Source: Methylorubrum aminovorans
GTDB lineage: Bacteria > Pseudomonadota > Alphaproteobacteria > Rhizobiales > Beijerinckiaceae
Direction: 5' to 3'
Assembly (NCBI RefSeq): GCF_022179725.1
Contig: NZ_BPRC01000003.1
Span: 1-64,000 of the forward strand
DNA: 64,000 nt
The first letter of the stretch is position 1. Each line of letters begins with the position of its first letter. Under the pieces are notes generated by a model, which was not told the origin of the DNA, did not search any database, and worked only from the letters and a program-made list of their open reading frames with translations. Shown here in pieces: positions 43,283 through 51,984 of this stretch. Both the position numbers and the translations under genes were made by a program.

Positions 43283-45406
43283 ATGACGAGTGCCCTCCTG
43301 GACGCACGGCCGGGCCGGACGAACGCGATCGACCCGTCCGGCCCGCCGCGGGGAAGTGGGGAACGGCGCCTCAGCACCGGTCTCAGGAGCCTCGACGCTC
43401 TCTACAAGGTTCTGGCCGGGCGCAACTATATCGGCCCCGCGACCGACCGCGCGCCCGAACCCGCGCCGGAGACGCCTGAGCCCGCCCCGGCCGCGGCGCA
43501 GCCCCCGGCGGCGCCCGCCGAAACGCTGCGGGTCGCGGAGGCCGGCCCCGCCCAGCCCGCCGCGCGCGCCGAGCCGGTCCCGGCCGAGCCGCCCCCGCCC
43601 GCGCGGGTCCGCCCCGTGGTCACCCCCGGGAAGGGACCGACGCCACCCTCCGGCGACGGCGGAGGAGGGGGCGGCGGAGGCGGCGGGGCACCGCTCCAGC
43701 GCCGCTTCGGCGATCGCGGCTTCCGCGAGACGCTGACCCGGGGACTGGCCGCCTGCCGGCGCAAGCTCATCGTGATCGCCATCTTTTCCTTCTGGGTGAA
43801 CACGCTCGTGCTCGGCGTGCCGATCTACCTGTTCAACATCTCGGACCGGGTGCTGACCAGCCGCAGCTTCGACACCCTGGTCATGCTGACGGTGGTCATC
43901 GTCGGCGCGATCTTCGGCCACGTCGTGCTCGACATGGTCCGCCGCTTCATGCTGATGCGCGTCGCCGTCGAGGTCGAGAGCCGGCTCGGCCCCCCGGTGC
44001 TCGCCGCCGCCGCCAAGGCCTCGCAGGCAGGTTCGAACCGCGACTTCCAGACGGTCGCCGACCTCCAGCAATTGCGCAACTTCATCACCGGGCCGGTGCT
44101 GCTCGTCATGTTCGACGCCCCCGTGGCGCCGGTCTACGTGCTCGCGATCTTCCTGATCCATCCCGATCTCGGCTGGATCGTTTGCGCGACCGGCCTGGTG
44201 CTGCTCGCCCTCGCCTTCATCAACCAGCGGATCACCGCGGTGCCATTCGCCCAGGCCAGCGCCTATTCCACCCGGGCCAACATCCAGTCCGACGCCATGG
44301 CCCGCAACAGCCAGGTCATCAACGCCATGGGCATGATCCCCGAGAGCGTGATGATCTGGGGCCGCGACACGGGGGAATCGCTCAAGGCCCAGGTCACGGG
44401 GCAGGACCGCAACATCGTCATCGCCGGCCTGTCGAAGTTCGTGCGCCTCTCCACCCAGATCCTGATGCTGGGCTGGGGCGCCTCGCTCGCCCTCGACGGC
44501 AAGCTGACCGGCGGCATGATGATCGCCGCCTCGATCATCAGCGGCCGCGCTCTCGCCCCCATCGAGGGCGTGATCGACGGCTGGCGCAGCTACGTCCAGG
44601 CCCGCATGGCCTATGTTCGCGTCAAGGCGCTGCTCCAGAGTTCGCCGCTGAACCTGGAGCGGCTGCGCCTGCCGCGCCCGACCGGCCGGCTCAGCGTGGA
44701 GCGGGTGCTCTACGTGCCCCCGCCGAACAAGAAGGTCATTCTGAACGGCGTCAGCTTCACCCTCGATCCGGGCGAGTCGCTGGCCATCGTCGGCTCCTCG
44801 GGCACCGGCAAGTCGACGCTGGGGCGGATGCTGGTGGGCTCGATCATGCCGACCGCCGGCGCGGTGCGCCTCGACATGATGGACCTGCGCAACTGGGACC
44901 CGCGCCAGTTCGGCCAGAGCGTCGGCTACCTGCCGCAGGACGTGCAGCTCTTCCCGGCCTCGATCAAGGCCAACATCGCCCGGATGCAGGAGGATGCCTC
45001 CGACGCCGACGTCTACGACGCGGCCGAACTCGCCGACGTGCACGAACTCGTCTCGGGCTTCACCGCCGGCTACGAGACCGTAGTCGGCATGGACGGCAGC
45101 CCGCTTTCGGGCGGCCAGCGCCAGCGCATCGGGCTGGCCCGCGCCTTCTTCGGCGACCCGCGCCTCGTCGTGCTCGACGAGCCGAACTCCAACCTCGACA
45201 CGTTGGGCGAGATTGCCCTGGGGCGGGCGCTCGCCCGGGCCAAGCAGCGCGGAACGACGGTGGTCGCGATCACCCAGCGGCCCGCACTCCTGCGCAGCGT
45301 CGACAAGATCATGATCCTCAAGGACGGCGCGGTCCAGGCGATCGGGCCGCGCGACGACATGATCCCGCTGATCGTCGGCAAGGGCGCCGCCCCGACCACG
45401 GTCTGA
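43283..45406 (+). CDS. type I secretion ABC transporter (PrsD/AprD-like)
   Basis: This 707-residue inner-membrane ABC exporter has its transmembrane domain at about residues 160-440, from LIVIAIFSFWVNTLVLGVP to the GGMMIAASIISGRALAPIE signature of the AprD/PrsD/HlyB-like family. The ATPase domain has Walker A GSSGTGKST (about 507), LSGGQRQRIGLARA (about 607) and LVVLDEPNSNLD. Unusually, the first 150 residues are a Pro/Ala-rich tail ending in a run of ten glycines, replacing the short cytosolic N-terminus of homologues. It has no C39 peptidase. It should export the two repeat proteins encoded just upstream with the HlyD-type adaptor downstream. Confidence 0.9.
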   Translation: MTSALLDARPGRTNAIDPSGPPRGSGERRLSTGLRSLDALYKVLAGRNYIGPATDRAPEPAPETPEPAPAAAQPPAAPAETLRVAEAGPAQPAARAEPVPAEPPPPARVRPVVTPGKGPTPPSGDGGGGGGGGGGAPLQRRFGDRGFRETLTRGLAACRRKLIVIAIFSFWVNTLVLGVPIYLFNISDRVLTSRSFDTLVMLTVVIVGAIFGHVVLDMVRRFMLMRVAVEVESRLGPPVLAAAAKASQAGSNRDFQTVADLQQLRNFITGPVLLVMFDAPVAPVYVLAIFLIHPDLGWIVCATGLVLLALAFINQRITAVPFAQASAYSTRANIQSDAMARNSQVINAMGMIPESVMIWGRDTGESLKAQVTGQDRNIVIAGLSKFVRLSTQILMLGWGASLALDGKLTGGMMIAASIISGRALAPIEGVIDGWRSYVQARMAYVRVKALLQSSPLNLERLRLPRPTGRLSVERVLYVPPPNKKVILNGVSFTLDPGESLAIVGSSGTGKSTLGRMLVGSIMPTAGAVRLDMMDLRNWDPRQFGQSVGYLPQDVQLFPASIKANIARMQEDASDADVYDAAELADVHELVSGFTAGYETVVGMDGSPLSGGQRQRIGLARAFFGDPRLVVLDEPNSNLDTLGEIALGRALARAKQRGTTVVAITQRPALLRSVDKIMILKDGAVQAIGPRDDMIPLIVGKGAAPTTV

Positions 45407-45422
45407 TCCACGAGGCCCCGGG

Positions 45423-45468
45423 GCATCGTCCCCGAAGGCGGGCGCCGGATTTCGGGAAAAGACGATGC
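45423..45468. repeat. dispersed palindromic repeat (REP-like), copy 3
   Basis: GCATCGTCCCCGAAGGCGGG... with right arm CCGGATTTCGGGAAAAGACGATGC. It sits in the 172-bp gap between the exporter and adaptor genes, where it may form an mRNA hairpin inside the operon. Confidence 0.75.
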
Positions 45469-45578
45469 AGGACAGGGCTCTGGAGCCCGGCCCGCCCGCC
45501 GGGCCGACGGGAAACGAGAACGGAGGCCGGCGCCGGGCGAAGCACCCGGACGACCGCCCCGAATGCCGGGAGGATGCC

Positions 45579-46961
45579 ATGAGTCGCTCGCTGACGCGTC
45601 GGGACGACGGGCCGGACGTGCCCGCCCCGGGGGGGCGGTCCGCTCCCGATTGGTCGATCGGTGCGCCGCACGACACGCGGTTCCTTACCGTCTTCGGCTT
45701 CGCCTTCCTCGCCCTGCTGATCGGCGGCTTCGGCGTCTGGGCGGGCTCGGCCCCGATCGCCGGCGCCATCGTGGCCTCGGGCAGCTTCGTGACGACCGGG
45801 CAGAACAAGACCCTCCAGCATCTGGAGGGCGGGGTGATCCGCGAGATCCGGGTGCGCGAGGGCGATCAGGTTGAGCCCGGCCAGATCCTGCTGCGCCTCG
45901 ACGAGACCGCGCCGCGGGCCGAGCTCCGCCGCCTCCTCGTCCGGCACGACCGGCTCGGCGCCGTGGAGGCGCGGCTGCGGGCCGAGATCGCGCAGGATTC
46001 GAGCATCACCTTCCCGCCCGCCCTGTTGGAGCGCGCGAGCGACCCGGACGTCGCCAGCACCCTCGCGCAGCAGAGGCTCACCTTCCAGGCCCGGCGCAAG
46101 AACCTGGAGAGCGACCTCGCCGTCCTGCGCGACGGCATCTCCGCCCTCGAACAGAAGATCAAGGGCACGCAGGTCCAGCGCGAAGCCGTCCTGCGCCAGA
46201 TCAAGTTCTTCGAGCAGGAACTGGAGGGCAAGAACTACCTCCTCTCGGGCGGCCTCGTGCGCCGCACGGAGGTGCTGGCGGTCCAGCGGGCGCATGCCAA
46301 CGCGCAGGGGGAGATCGGGCGGCTCGACGGCGATATCGGTGACGCCCGCGAGCGCATCTCGCGCATCCGCGAGCAGATCCAGGGGGCGATCAACGCGACC
46401 ATCAAGGCGGCCGTCGAGCAGCTGCACGAGACGCTGGGGGAGAAGGCCGACGTGCGCGAGCGCATCGCCGCCGCCCAAGGCGTCCTCGACCGCGTCGCCG
46501 TCACCGCCCCCGTGCGGGGCGTCGTGGTGAAGCTGCGCTACCACACGCCCGGCGGCGTGGTGGAATCGGGCAAGAGCATCCTTGAGATCGTGCCCTCGCA
46601 GGGCGACCTCGTGATCGAGGCGCGCATCCGTCCGCAGGACATCGACCACGTCAAGCGCGGCCAGAGCGCGGGCGTGCGGCTCACCGCCCTGTCGCAGCGG
46701 CTCACCCCCATGGTGGCCGGCGAGGTGGTCTACGTCTCGGCCGATTCGCTCCCCGAGGATCGCAGGGGCCAAGTGTCCAACGGCGACTTCTACATCGCCC
46801 GCATCCGCCTCGACGCCAACGAGGCCGCGGCACTTCGGACCTTCTCGCCGACCCCCGGCATGCCGGCGGAAGTCTACATCAAGACGACGGAGCGAACGTT
46901 CTTCGAATACATCGTCAAGCCGATCCGCGACAGCATGACGAGGTCCTTCCGCGAGCTCTGA
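45579..46961 (+). CDS. HlyD-family periplasmic adaptor (PrsE/AprE-like)
   Basis: This 460-residue membrane fusion protein bridges the ABC transporter and an outer-membrane channel. A single N-terminal helix (FGFAFLALLIGGFGVWAGS, about 33-52) leads into the lipoyl half GVIREIRVREGDQVEPGQIL. A long coiled-coil hairpin follows (about 100-300), and then the second lipoyl half VTAPVRGVVVKLRYHTPGG and a beta-barrel with VRLTALSQRLTPMV. GGGAGGA before the ATG at 45579 fixes the start; the earlier frame runs through the repeat copy. No TolC-like gene is in the window, so the outer-membrane channel must be encoded elsewhere. Confidence 0.9.
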   Translation: MSRSLTRRDDGPDVPAPGGRSAPDWSIGAPHDTRFLTVFGFAFLALLIGGFGVWAGSAPIAGAIVASGSFVTTGQNKTLQHLEGGVIREIRVREGDQVEPGQILLRLDETAPRAELRRLLVRHDRLGAVEARLRAEIAQDSSITFPPALLERASDPDVASTLAQQRLTFQARRKNLESDLAVLRDGISALEQKIKGTQVQREAVLRQIKFFEQELEGKNYLLSGGLVRRTEVLAVQRAHANAQGEIGRLDGDIGDARERISRIREQIQGAINATIKAAVEQLHETLGEKADVRERIAAAQGVLDRVAVTAPVRGVVVKLRYHTPGGVVESGKSILEIVPSQGDLVIEARIRPQDIDHVKRGQSAGVRLTALSQRLTPMVAGEVVYVSADSLPEDRRGQVSNGDFYIARIRLDANEAAALRTFSPTPGMPAEVYIKTTERTFFEYIVKPIRDSMTRSFREL

Positions 46962-47136
46962 TCGCCGTCGGGGAAAGTCGGGTGTTACCGGCCGTGCCCG
47001 GCCGGGAGCCTGCGGGCCGATCACGACACGGAAGAGCGAACCGGCCGAAGCGAGCGCTCCCCGCGGGACGGTCGCTTCGTTGCCGCCTTTCGGAGGTTTG
47101 CCGGAAGCGCCGCGTTCCGGGCGAGGCCGGACCCGC

Positions 47137-47847
47137 CTACGCGGGTAGGACGACGACCTTCGTCTTCACCGGCGTGCGCGCGTAGAGGTGGATCATGTCC
47201 TGGCTCAGCAGGCCGACGCAGCCGCTCGTGATGCCGGTTCCGATCGATCCGGGATCGCTGCTGGCGTAGATCGTGTAGAGCGTATAGGCGCCGTTCCGGT
47301 AGAGGTGTAGGGTGCGGGCGCCGAGCGGGTTGTCGAGGCCGCCCGGCATCCCGCGGGCGTATTGGGCCGCCTCGGGCTGGCGCCGGATCATCTCCTTGGG
47401 CGGCGTCCAAGTCGCCCATTCGGACTTTCGGCCGACATAGGCGTTACCGCTCCAGAGGAACCCGTCGCGGCCGACATTGGCGCCGTAACGGGTGGCGGTC
47501 CCGTCGCCCTCGACGCGGTAGACGTAGAAGTTTCGGGGATCGACGACGATCGTGCCGGCCGTCTCCTTGGATTCGTAGCGAACGATCCGGCGATGGTACT
47601 TCGGATCGACCTTGCGGATATCGAACGCGGGAATCGGGAATTTCTCGTCCGGCATCGGCCCGTAGAGCCTTGCCGCCTCGGCGAGGCTCGTGCTCTCGGA
47701 TGTCACGCAGCCGCCCAGCCCGATCGCGCCGAGGCCGGCGGCCGAACCGGTCAGAAAGGACCGGCGGCTGAGCGGCCGCGCCCGCTGTGCGGACGACGCG
47801 ATCCCGTGACTCCCGCCGGCATCGGCGTCCTCAGCATCCACGATCAT
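47137..47847 (-). CDS. L,D-transpeptidase-like (YkuD) lipoprotein with Tat signal
   Basis: This 236-residue exported protein carries a twin-arginine signal (LSRRSFLTGSAAGLG, Arg28-Arg29) that ends in a lipobox (GLGGC, Cys47), so it is probably a Tat-exported lipoprotein. The YkuD domain includes GTIVVDPRNFYVYRVEG and the active-site region GTGITSGCVGLLSQDM with Cys210. The family normally has S-x-G-C-x-R; here the Arg is Gly, and the His before it is absent as in other alphaproteobacterial members. It may cross-link peptidoglycan or attach proteins to it. The ATG at 47847 has GGAAG upstream; a longer frame without signal features is rejected. It is convergent with the adaptor gene. Confidence 0.75.
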   Translation of the reverse strand: MIVDAEDADAGGSHGIASSAQRARPLSRRSFLTGSAAGLGAIGLGGCVTSESTSLAEAARLYGPMPDEKFPIPAFDIRKVDPKYHRRIVRYESKETAGTIVVDPRNFYVYRVEGDGTATRYGANVGRDGFLWSGNAYVGRKSEWATWTPPKEMIRRQPEAAQYARGMPGGLDNPLGARTLHLYRNGAYTLYTIYASSDPGSIGTGITSGCVGLLSQDMIHLYARTPVKTKVVVLPA

Positions 47848-48407
47848 GATTTCGGACTTCCCACTGTCCCGCGGCCCGATCACGGGCCGCACCGGTCGAC
47901 ACCCGGCGCGTATACTGCCAAGCTGAAACTGACGAGACTTGGCTCGACCGGCAAGCCCGGCTTTCGCCCCGCCGCGCTTGCCGGTTACCATGAGCGGGCG
48001 TTCCCCCGGTGAAGGCGGATCTCCGGGGCGGGCGCTGTCGACCGCCTGGCCCTCGTCCCGGGCCGCCGGATCGTCGGCAAATCAGCCCGCCACCGGAGCC
48101 GTCGCGATGCCGGCAAATGCCGCCATCGCCTCGTCGGGCAGCGTCAGGCTGGCCGCGCCCAGGTTTTCGGAAGATGCGCGAGCGAGGAGATGCCGGGACC
48201 CAATCCGAAAAGGCACGCGGAACCGCCTCGCGAGCCCTCATACGGTTTCGGGCTGATCGCTTCGATCACTTCCTTCGTCATTGCGCGGCGAAGCCGTGGC
48301 AATGCAGGGCTCCGCACGCTTCGGACAGGTCGCGCCCTGGCTCGCTTCGGCTCCGCCTCGCGATGACGGAGCGGGGCAAGGGCCGAGGCGATTAACCGGA
48401 AACGAGA
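47848..48407. other. intergenic region with dispersed repeat
   Basis: About 560 bp lie between the L,D-transpeptidase gene and the broken yihY. The right part is occupied by the inverted-repeat element at 48276-48368. The left part carries the transpeptidase promoter region. Open frames there are Pro/Arg-rich shadows without motifs or ribosome binding sites. Confidence 0.5.
48276..48368. repeat. 93-bp dispersed inverted-repeat element (CGTCATTGCG type)
   Basis: CGTCATTGCGCGGCGAAGCC at the left end is an inverted copy (17 of 20 positions) of the right end GGCTCCGCCTCGCGATGACG, with GCTTCGG motifs inside. Elements with these ends are widespread in alphaproteobacterial intergenic DNA and fold into long hairpins. 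It lies just downstream of the broken yihY gene. Confidence 0.6.
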
Positions 48408-48922
48408 TCAGTCCTGGGGCGGACCGACGGTGTCGGCCGCAAAGGCCTGCCGCGAGCCGAGCGGCTTCGGTCTTCCCGTGGTGCTGTCGCGGGCCGTTTG
48501 ACGCTCCATCTCGGCGTTCAGTTCCGCTCCGAGCAGCGCGATGACGACGGACAGCCAGATCCAGGTCATGAAGCCGACACCGGCTCCGAGCGATCCGTAG
48601 ACACGATTGTAGCTGTCGAAGCTGGCAACGTACCAGGAGAACAGCACGGAGGCGCAGACCCAGGAGAGAGCGCGGCGACGCTCCCCCAACTGACCCAGCG
48701 CCACTTCGCCTACCTCCGGCTCGGACCATAGCGGTAGGCCAGCGACAGGCTCAGGCTGACGAGCAAGAGCAGGGCTGGCCAGCGCAGGACGCGAAGCGCG
48801 GTATCGGTAAGATCGCCGAGGCCGATGCCGCTCAGGACGAGTGGTAGAACAACGACCGTGCCGGTCGCCGCGAGAACGAAGACGATGCCGGTCAGGGTGA
48901 ACAGGAAGGTGGTTGCGTAGAC
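48408..48922 (-). pseudogene. yihY/BrkB family gene, 5'-truncated and broken
   Basis: Only the C-terminal part of a YihY/virulence-factor BrkB membrane protein remains. From the junction near 48922 it reads YATTFLFTLTGIVFVLAATG and on to SLAYRYGPSRR. It then meets an in-frame TAG and continues AKWRWVSWGSVAA. At a CTCTCT tract the frame shifts by two bases before SWVCASVLFSWYVASFDSYN, GFMTWIWLSVVIALLGAE and the end. The protein is therefore lost in three ways: missing N-terminus, a nonsense codon and a frameshift. The truncation point abuts the methylase fragment, marking the left edge of the integrated element. Confidence 0.8.
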
Positions 48923-49115
48923 CGAGGACCTCGACCGGCGCCCGTCCCTTGCGCATGAGGATGGAGGCCGAGCCCCCGTAGGGCTCGCAGTAGAGGTCGT
49001 GGGCCGGGCAGTGCTCCAGCACCCAGGGGGCGAGCCGCCACTTGCTCCCCAGCCAGCGGACCATCGGGCGGCGGGGCGCGGCCGCCGGGCGGAGGGCGAT
49101 CACCTCGGCGCTCAC
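48923..49115 (-). pseudogene. DNA adenine methylase (D12 class) N-terminal fragment
   Basis: A GTG at 49115, overlapping the stop of the upstream gene, starts a frame with MVRWLGSKWRLAPWVLEHC and LYCEPYGGSASILMRKG, the SAM-binding start of D12-class Dam methylases (normally K-W-x-G-x-K... EPFGGGAS). Homology stops after PVEVL at about 48924, where yihY sequence begins. The frame runs on through yihY to 48408 as a chimeric 235-codon ORF, which is not a real fusion protein by motif. Catalytic DPPY is missing, so it is inactive. Such methylases are typical prophage cargo. Confidence 0.75.
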
Positions 49116-49729
49116 AGGCTGAGCTCCGGGGCGCCGTCGAAAAGCCGCCCGGCCAGGTCCGCCGGCAGTTGCCGCCGGTGCGTCCGCAGGACCCGGAGGG
49201 CGTGGCTCGCCTGCGAGACCGTGAGCTCGGGCAGCGTGTCCAGGACGTGGCCCATGACCGTGGTCGCCCGGCCCCACCCCTCCGCGTTGCGGTCCTGCGA
49301 CCAGTCCGTGTCGAGCCTCGACATGAACGCGACCCCCTCGCGGGCCGCTGCGCGCACCGACGAATCGCTCGCGCGCGCCACCTCCGGCTCGTGGGGCACG
49401 GTGGCCGCTTCGAGGGCGCGCCGGACGGTGACGGTGGCCTTCCTCGTGAGCTCGTTGAGCCGCTTGGCGGCGTAGAGTTCGAGGCTCTCGCCGCGGGCCA
49501 GGTAGGCCTCCTCCCGCTCGACGTTGGCCCGCAACGTCCAAGCCCACCGCTGCGTCCGAAGGCTCTCCTCCGCCGCGGCGCGCCAGGCGTCGATGGTCGG
49601 GGCGTGGCGCCGCCTGAGCTCCGCCGCCGCGGCGAGCCGGTGGCGTTCCCGGATGGCATCGAGCTCCTCGGGCGTCGGGTGCGGGCGGAGGAGGAACTCA
49701 GAGACGTAGTCGGGGTCGTAGGCGGTCAC
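49112..49729 (-). CDS. hypothetical protein of the integrated element
   Basis: This 205-residue, highly charged helical protein (DPDYVSEFLLRPHPTPEELD, then repeated Arg/Ala/Glu stretches and LNELTRKATVTVRRAL) has no membrane segment or recognised domain. It is leftward, upstream of and overlapping the methylase fragment by the last bases of its stop, so it was probably in one operon with it. The overlap and coding character argue that it is real. No function can be assigned. Confidence 0.5.
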   Translation of the reverse strand: MTAYDPDYVSEFLLRPHPTPEELDAIRERHRLAAAAELRRRHAPTIDAWRAAAEESLRTQRWAWTLRANVEREEAYLARGESLELYAAKRLNELTRKATVTVRRALEAATVPHEPEVARASDSSVRAAAREGVAFMSRLDTDWSQDRNAEGWGRATTVMGHVLDTLPELTVSQASHALRVLRTHRRQLPADLAGRLFDGAPELSL

Positions 49730-50016
49730 AGCGGGTTCCCCCAGTTAGCTGATCCGCGAATGACTCTACTCGCGTCGCTAACGTATTTATATAGTACTAG
49801 TGCGCTGCATGGTGACATAATTTCAACAATTCTTTCATCAGCACCCTGTCGAGGAAATCGTGCTTGAAATGGTGGCCCGCTGTTGAGGGCGTGCTTAGCT
49901 ATCTCGTGTTATCTACCGCTTTGCGTCTGCTTTGCATCACCTTCGCGAGTGCGCTTGATTTATTGCGTTTATCCCGGACAATCGTTCGCAGGTCAGCTAA
50001 CGCGTGGATTCGCCAG
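49730..50016. promoter_or_regulatory. AT-rich divergent control region of the element
   Basis: About 290 bp of distinctly lower GC than the surroundings (AACGTATTTATATAGTACTAG near 49780-49800, TGATTTATTGCG near 49958) lie between the leftward 205-residue gene and the rightward gene run. This layout is typical of a phage early/late control region. No individual operator was resolved. Confidence 0.4.
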
Positions 50017-50499
50017 ATGCAGTTGTCGCTGTTCGATTGGAGGCCGCCGCCGCCTGCGCCGCCCCGCGCGGCCCGGCCGGCGCGCCGGGACGAGGCGGAG
50101 CGGTCCATGGCGGCCGCCCTGCACATCACCCCGGACCCGAGGAAGGTCTACGCGCTGGCGTGCAGCCACAGCTTCGACGCCGACGCGGAGCGGTACGGCT
50201 GGCTCACCCGGGAGTCCCTCGGCCGCCTCATCAGCCAGGGCCGCGCGCTCACCGTCGGGACCCGCTCAGATCGCGTCCGCCGCAGCCTCACGCCCGCGGA
50301 CTAGCAGCGGGTCGTGGACGCTGTCCTGGAGCTCGAGGGGATCCTGTACGCGGCAGAGGCGTGCGGCGTCCCCGAGGGCATGGTGCGGACCATCCTCCGC
50401 GAACGCGGCGTCGACTATCCGCGCGCCTCCGGCCGCCGCCAGGACGCCGCGGCCGCGCGGCAGCGCCTCGCCGCCTTCATGGCCCGGAGGGCGGCATGA
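50017..50499 (+). pseudogene. element gene interrupted by an in-frame TAG
   Basis: The ATG at 50017 opens MQLSLFDWRPPPPAPP and continues to RRSLTPAD, then TAG at 50302-50304. The same frame goes on as QRVVDAVLELEGILYAAEAC and ends at 50499 with ARRAA, with protein-like composition throughout. The total would be 160 residues. A GTG at 50314 could start the second part alone but has no clear ribosome binding site. No family is recognised. The last bases overlap the ATG of the following helix-turn-helix gene, which supports the joined frame as the ancestral gene. Confidence 0.5.
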
Positions 50500-50678
50500 C
50501 CGACCTGACCTACGACGACGTGAGGGCCAGGCTGTCGGCCGCCATTCGCGAGTCGGGCTCGCAGAAGGCGTTCGCGCACAAGGCCGGGGTCTCGGCCGGC
50601 TTCCTCAGCGACGTCATCCGCGGCCGCTGGGATCCCGGCGAGCGCGTCCTCAACGCCCTCGACCTCCGCCGGGTCTAG
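50496..50678 (+). CDS. small helix-turn-helix (Cro/XRE-like) protein
   Basis: This 60-residue protein has GSQKAFAHKAGVSAGFLSDV as a helix-turn-helix, followed by IRGRWDPGERVLNALDLRR, as in phage Cro-type regulators. GGAGG lies before the ATG at 50496, which overlaps the previous stop. It probably binds operators in the element's control region. No frame damage is seen. Confidence 0.7.
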   Translation: MTDLTYDDVRARLSAAIRESGSQKAFAHKAGVSAGFLSDVIRGRWDPGERVLNALDLRRV

Positions 50679-50704
50679 CGATTCGTTTCGCTCCGGAGGC
50701 CGGC

Positions 50705-50872
50705 ATGACCGCCGCCGAGGCCAGGACGCGGGGCGCCAGGCTCGCCGTGGCGCTCGACGAGGCGGATCCCGACGCGATCCGCTCGCTCCTCCGGGACCTC
50801 ACGCCCCGGCAGGCTCTCCGCGTCGTCCGGGCGGCCGCCGCCGCCCAGGACGGGCGCCTTCGCATCGGGTGA
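50705..50872 (+). CDS. small hypothetical protein of the element
   Basis: This 55-residue acidic, helical protein (RLAVALDEADPDAIRSLLRD, then LTPRQALRVVRAAAAA) starts at an ATG with GGAGG seven bases upstream. It lies between the helix-turn-helix gene and the next interrupted gene, 26 bp after the former. No family is recognised. Confidence 0.5.
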   Translation: MTAAEARTRGARLAVALDEADPDAIRSLLRDLTPRQALRVVRAAAAAQDGRLRIG

Positions 50873-50884
50873 CAGGGGGATCCC

Positions 50885-51730
50885 ATGGCACGCTACAGCC
50901 GCCGCGACCGGCCCGACTACAGCCACCTGCGCGACCGCACGCCGGAGCAGGTGTTCGCCGAGACCTAAGCCAAGGGCGCCCCGGGCGAGCATTTCGGCTA
51001 CTACCCGGAGCGCGTCAACCGGGAGCTCCTGCGCCTGTTCGACGAGCGCGAGACGCTCGGGCAGGACGAGGCGGCCGCCGTCTATGGCGCCCTGTTCGCC
51101 AAGCCCGCGCACACGCCCGAGTACACGGCCAACCGCGCCGCCAGCCTCCTGGCGTGGGGCATCCGCCTCGGCATCCTGACCGAGGCCGAGGAGGGCGGCC
51201 GCCTCGCCTGGCGCCTCCGCGGACGGGAGCTCATGTGGGAGAGGGACAGGCGCGGCCGCGCCCGCCAAATCCGGGGCCTGCCCGACGCCGCTCAGGCCGC
51301 CATGAACCGGCGGCGGGAGACGCAAGCGAAGGCGGCCGCCACCCGGCAGCGCGCCGCGGCGGCGGCCAACGCGCCCCGCATCGAGCGCGCCGTCGACAGC
51401 CTCATCATCATCCGCGGGGACTACGTCGCCCCCGAGCATCCCATGTGGCGCGAGGCCCTGCCGAACGCGTTGCTGCCGTGCCCGCTCGTGGAGCTCCGCC
51501 CGATGCTCCTGGACGCGCACCACGCCATGGATCCGCACCGGCAGCGGCAGTGGCTCCACGCCCTGGAGACGATGTGCCTCGTCCTTCGCTACTGCGGGTC
51601 CGTCGACCGGGGCACGCCGCCCGGGGAGCGCGGCATCCCCCTGCCTCTCGACCGCCCGCCGGCGCCCGCCCACGTCCCGGACCTCGCGCCCATGGACCCG
51701 GACGACGACGCCGCGCTGGAGGGCCTGTGA
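50885..51730 (+). pseudogene. element gene interrupted by an in-frame TAA
   Basis: The ATG at 50885, with AGGGGGA just upstream, starts MARYSRRDRPDYSHLRDRT. After codon 27 there is TAA at 50966-50968. The frame continues without start codons but with clear protein character: HFGYYPERVNRELLRLFDER, LGQDEAAAVYGALFAKPAHT, then to the stop at 51730. The joined product would be 281 residues, with a helical N-terminal part and a basic linker (RRRETQAKAAATRQRAAAAA). The stop sits too early for a functional truncated product. No family is recognised. The end overlaps the next gene's ATG (TGATG). Confidence 0.6.
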
Positions 51731-51984
51731 TGTCGCCCGCATTCCCGGACGACTGGTCCGGCGCCGTGGAGAGGACGTACTGCCTCCCGAACTGCGTCGT
51801 CGCCGTGACCGTCTCGCCCGCCGCCGACGCGGTCACCGTGCGGCTGCACGACCGGACGACGTACGTCCTCCGTGCGGCCGACCTCCCGCCCCTGGCGGCG
51901 GGCGGCGACGCGAGGGAGGCTCTCGCTGAGGCCATCTACCGGACGTGCCTCGACCGCCAGCGCATCCCCGTGAGCCGCCGATGA
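51730..51984 (+). CDS. small hypothetical protein of the element
   Basis: This 84-residue protein has alternating hydrophobic strands (NCVVAVTVSPAADAVTVRLH) and a C-terminal helix (ALAEAIYRTCLDRQRI). Both ends overlap neighbours by a few bases, typical of a translationally coupled phage operon. No family is recognised. Confidence 0.5.
   Translation: MSPAFPDDWSGAVERTYCLPNCVVAVTVSPAADAVTVRLHDRTTYVLRAADLPPLAAGGDAREALAEAIYRTCLDRQRIPVSRR

Noticed and set aside
42062..45808. 1248-residue leftward frame across the secretion cassette
   Set aside because: Antisense shadow rich in Asp/Val/His/Arg without a domain; it spans three well-supported genes on the other strand.
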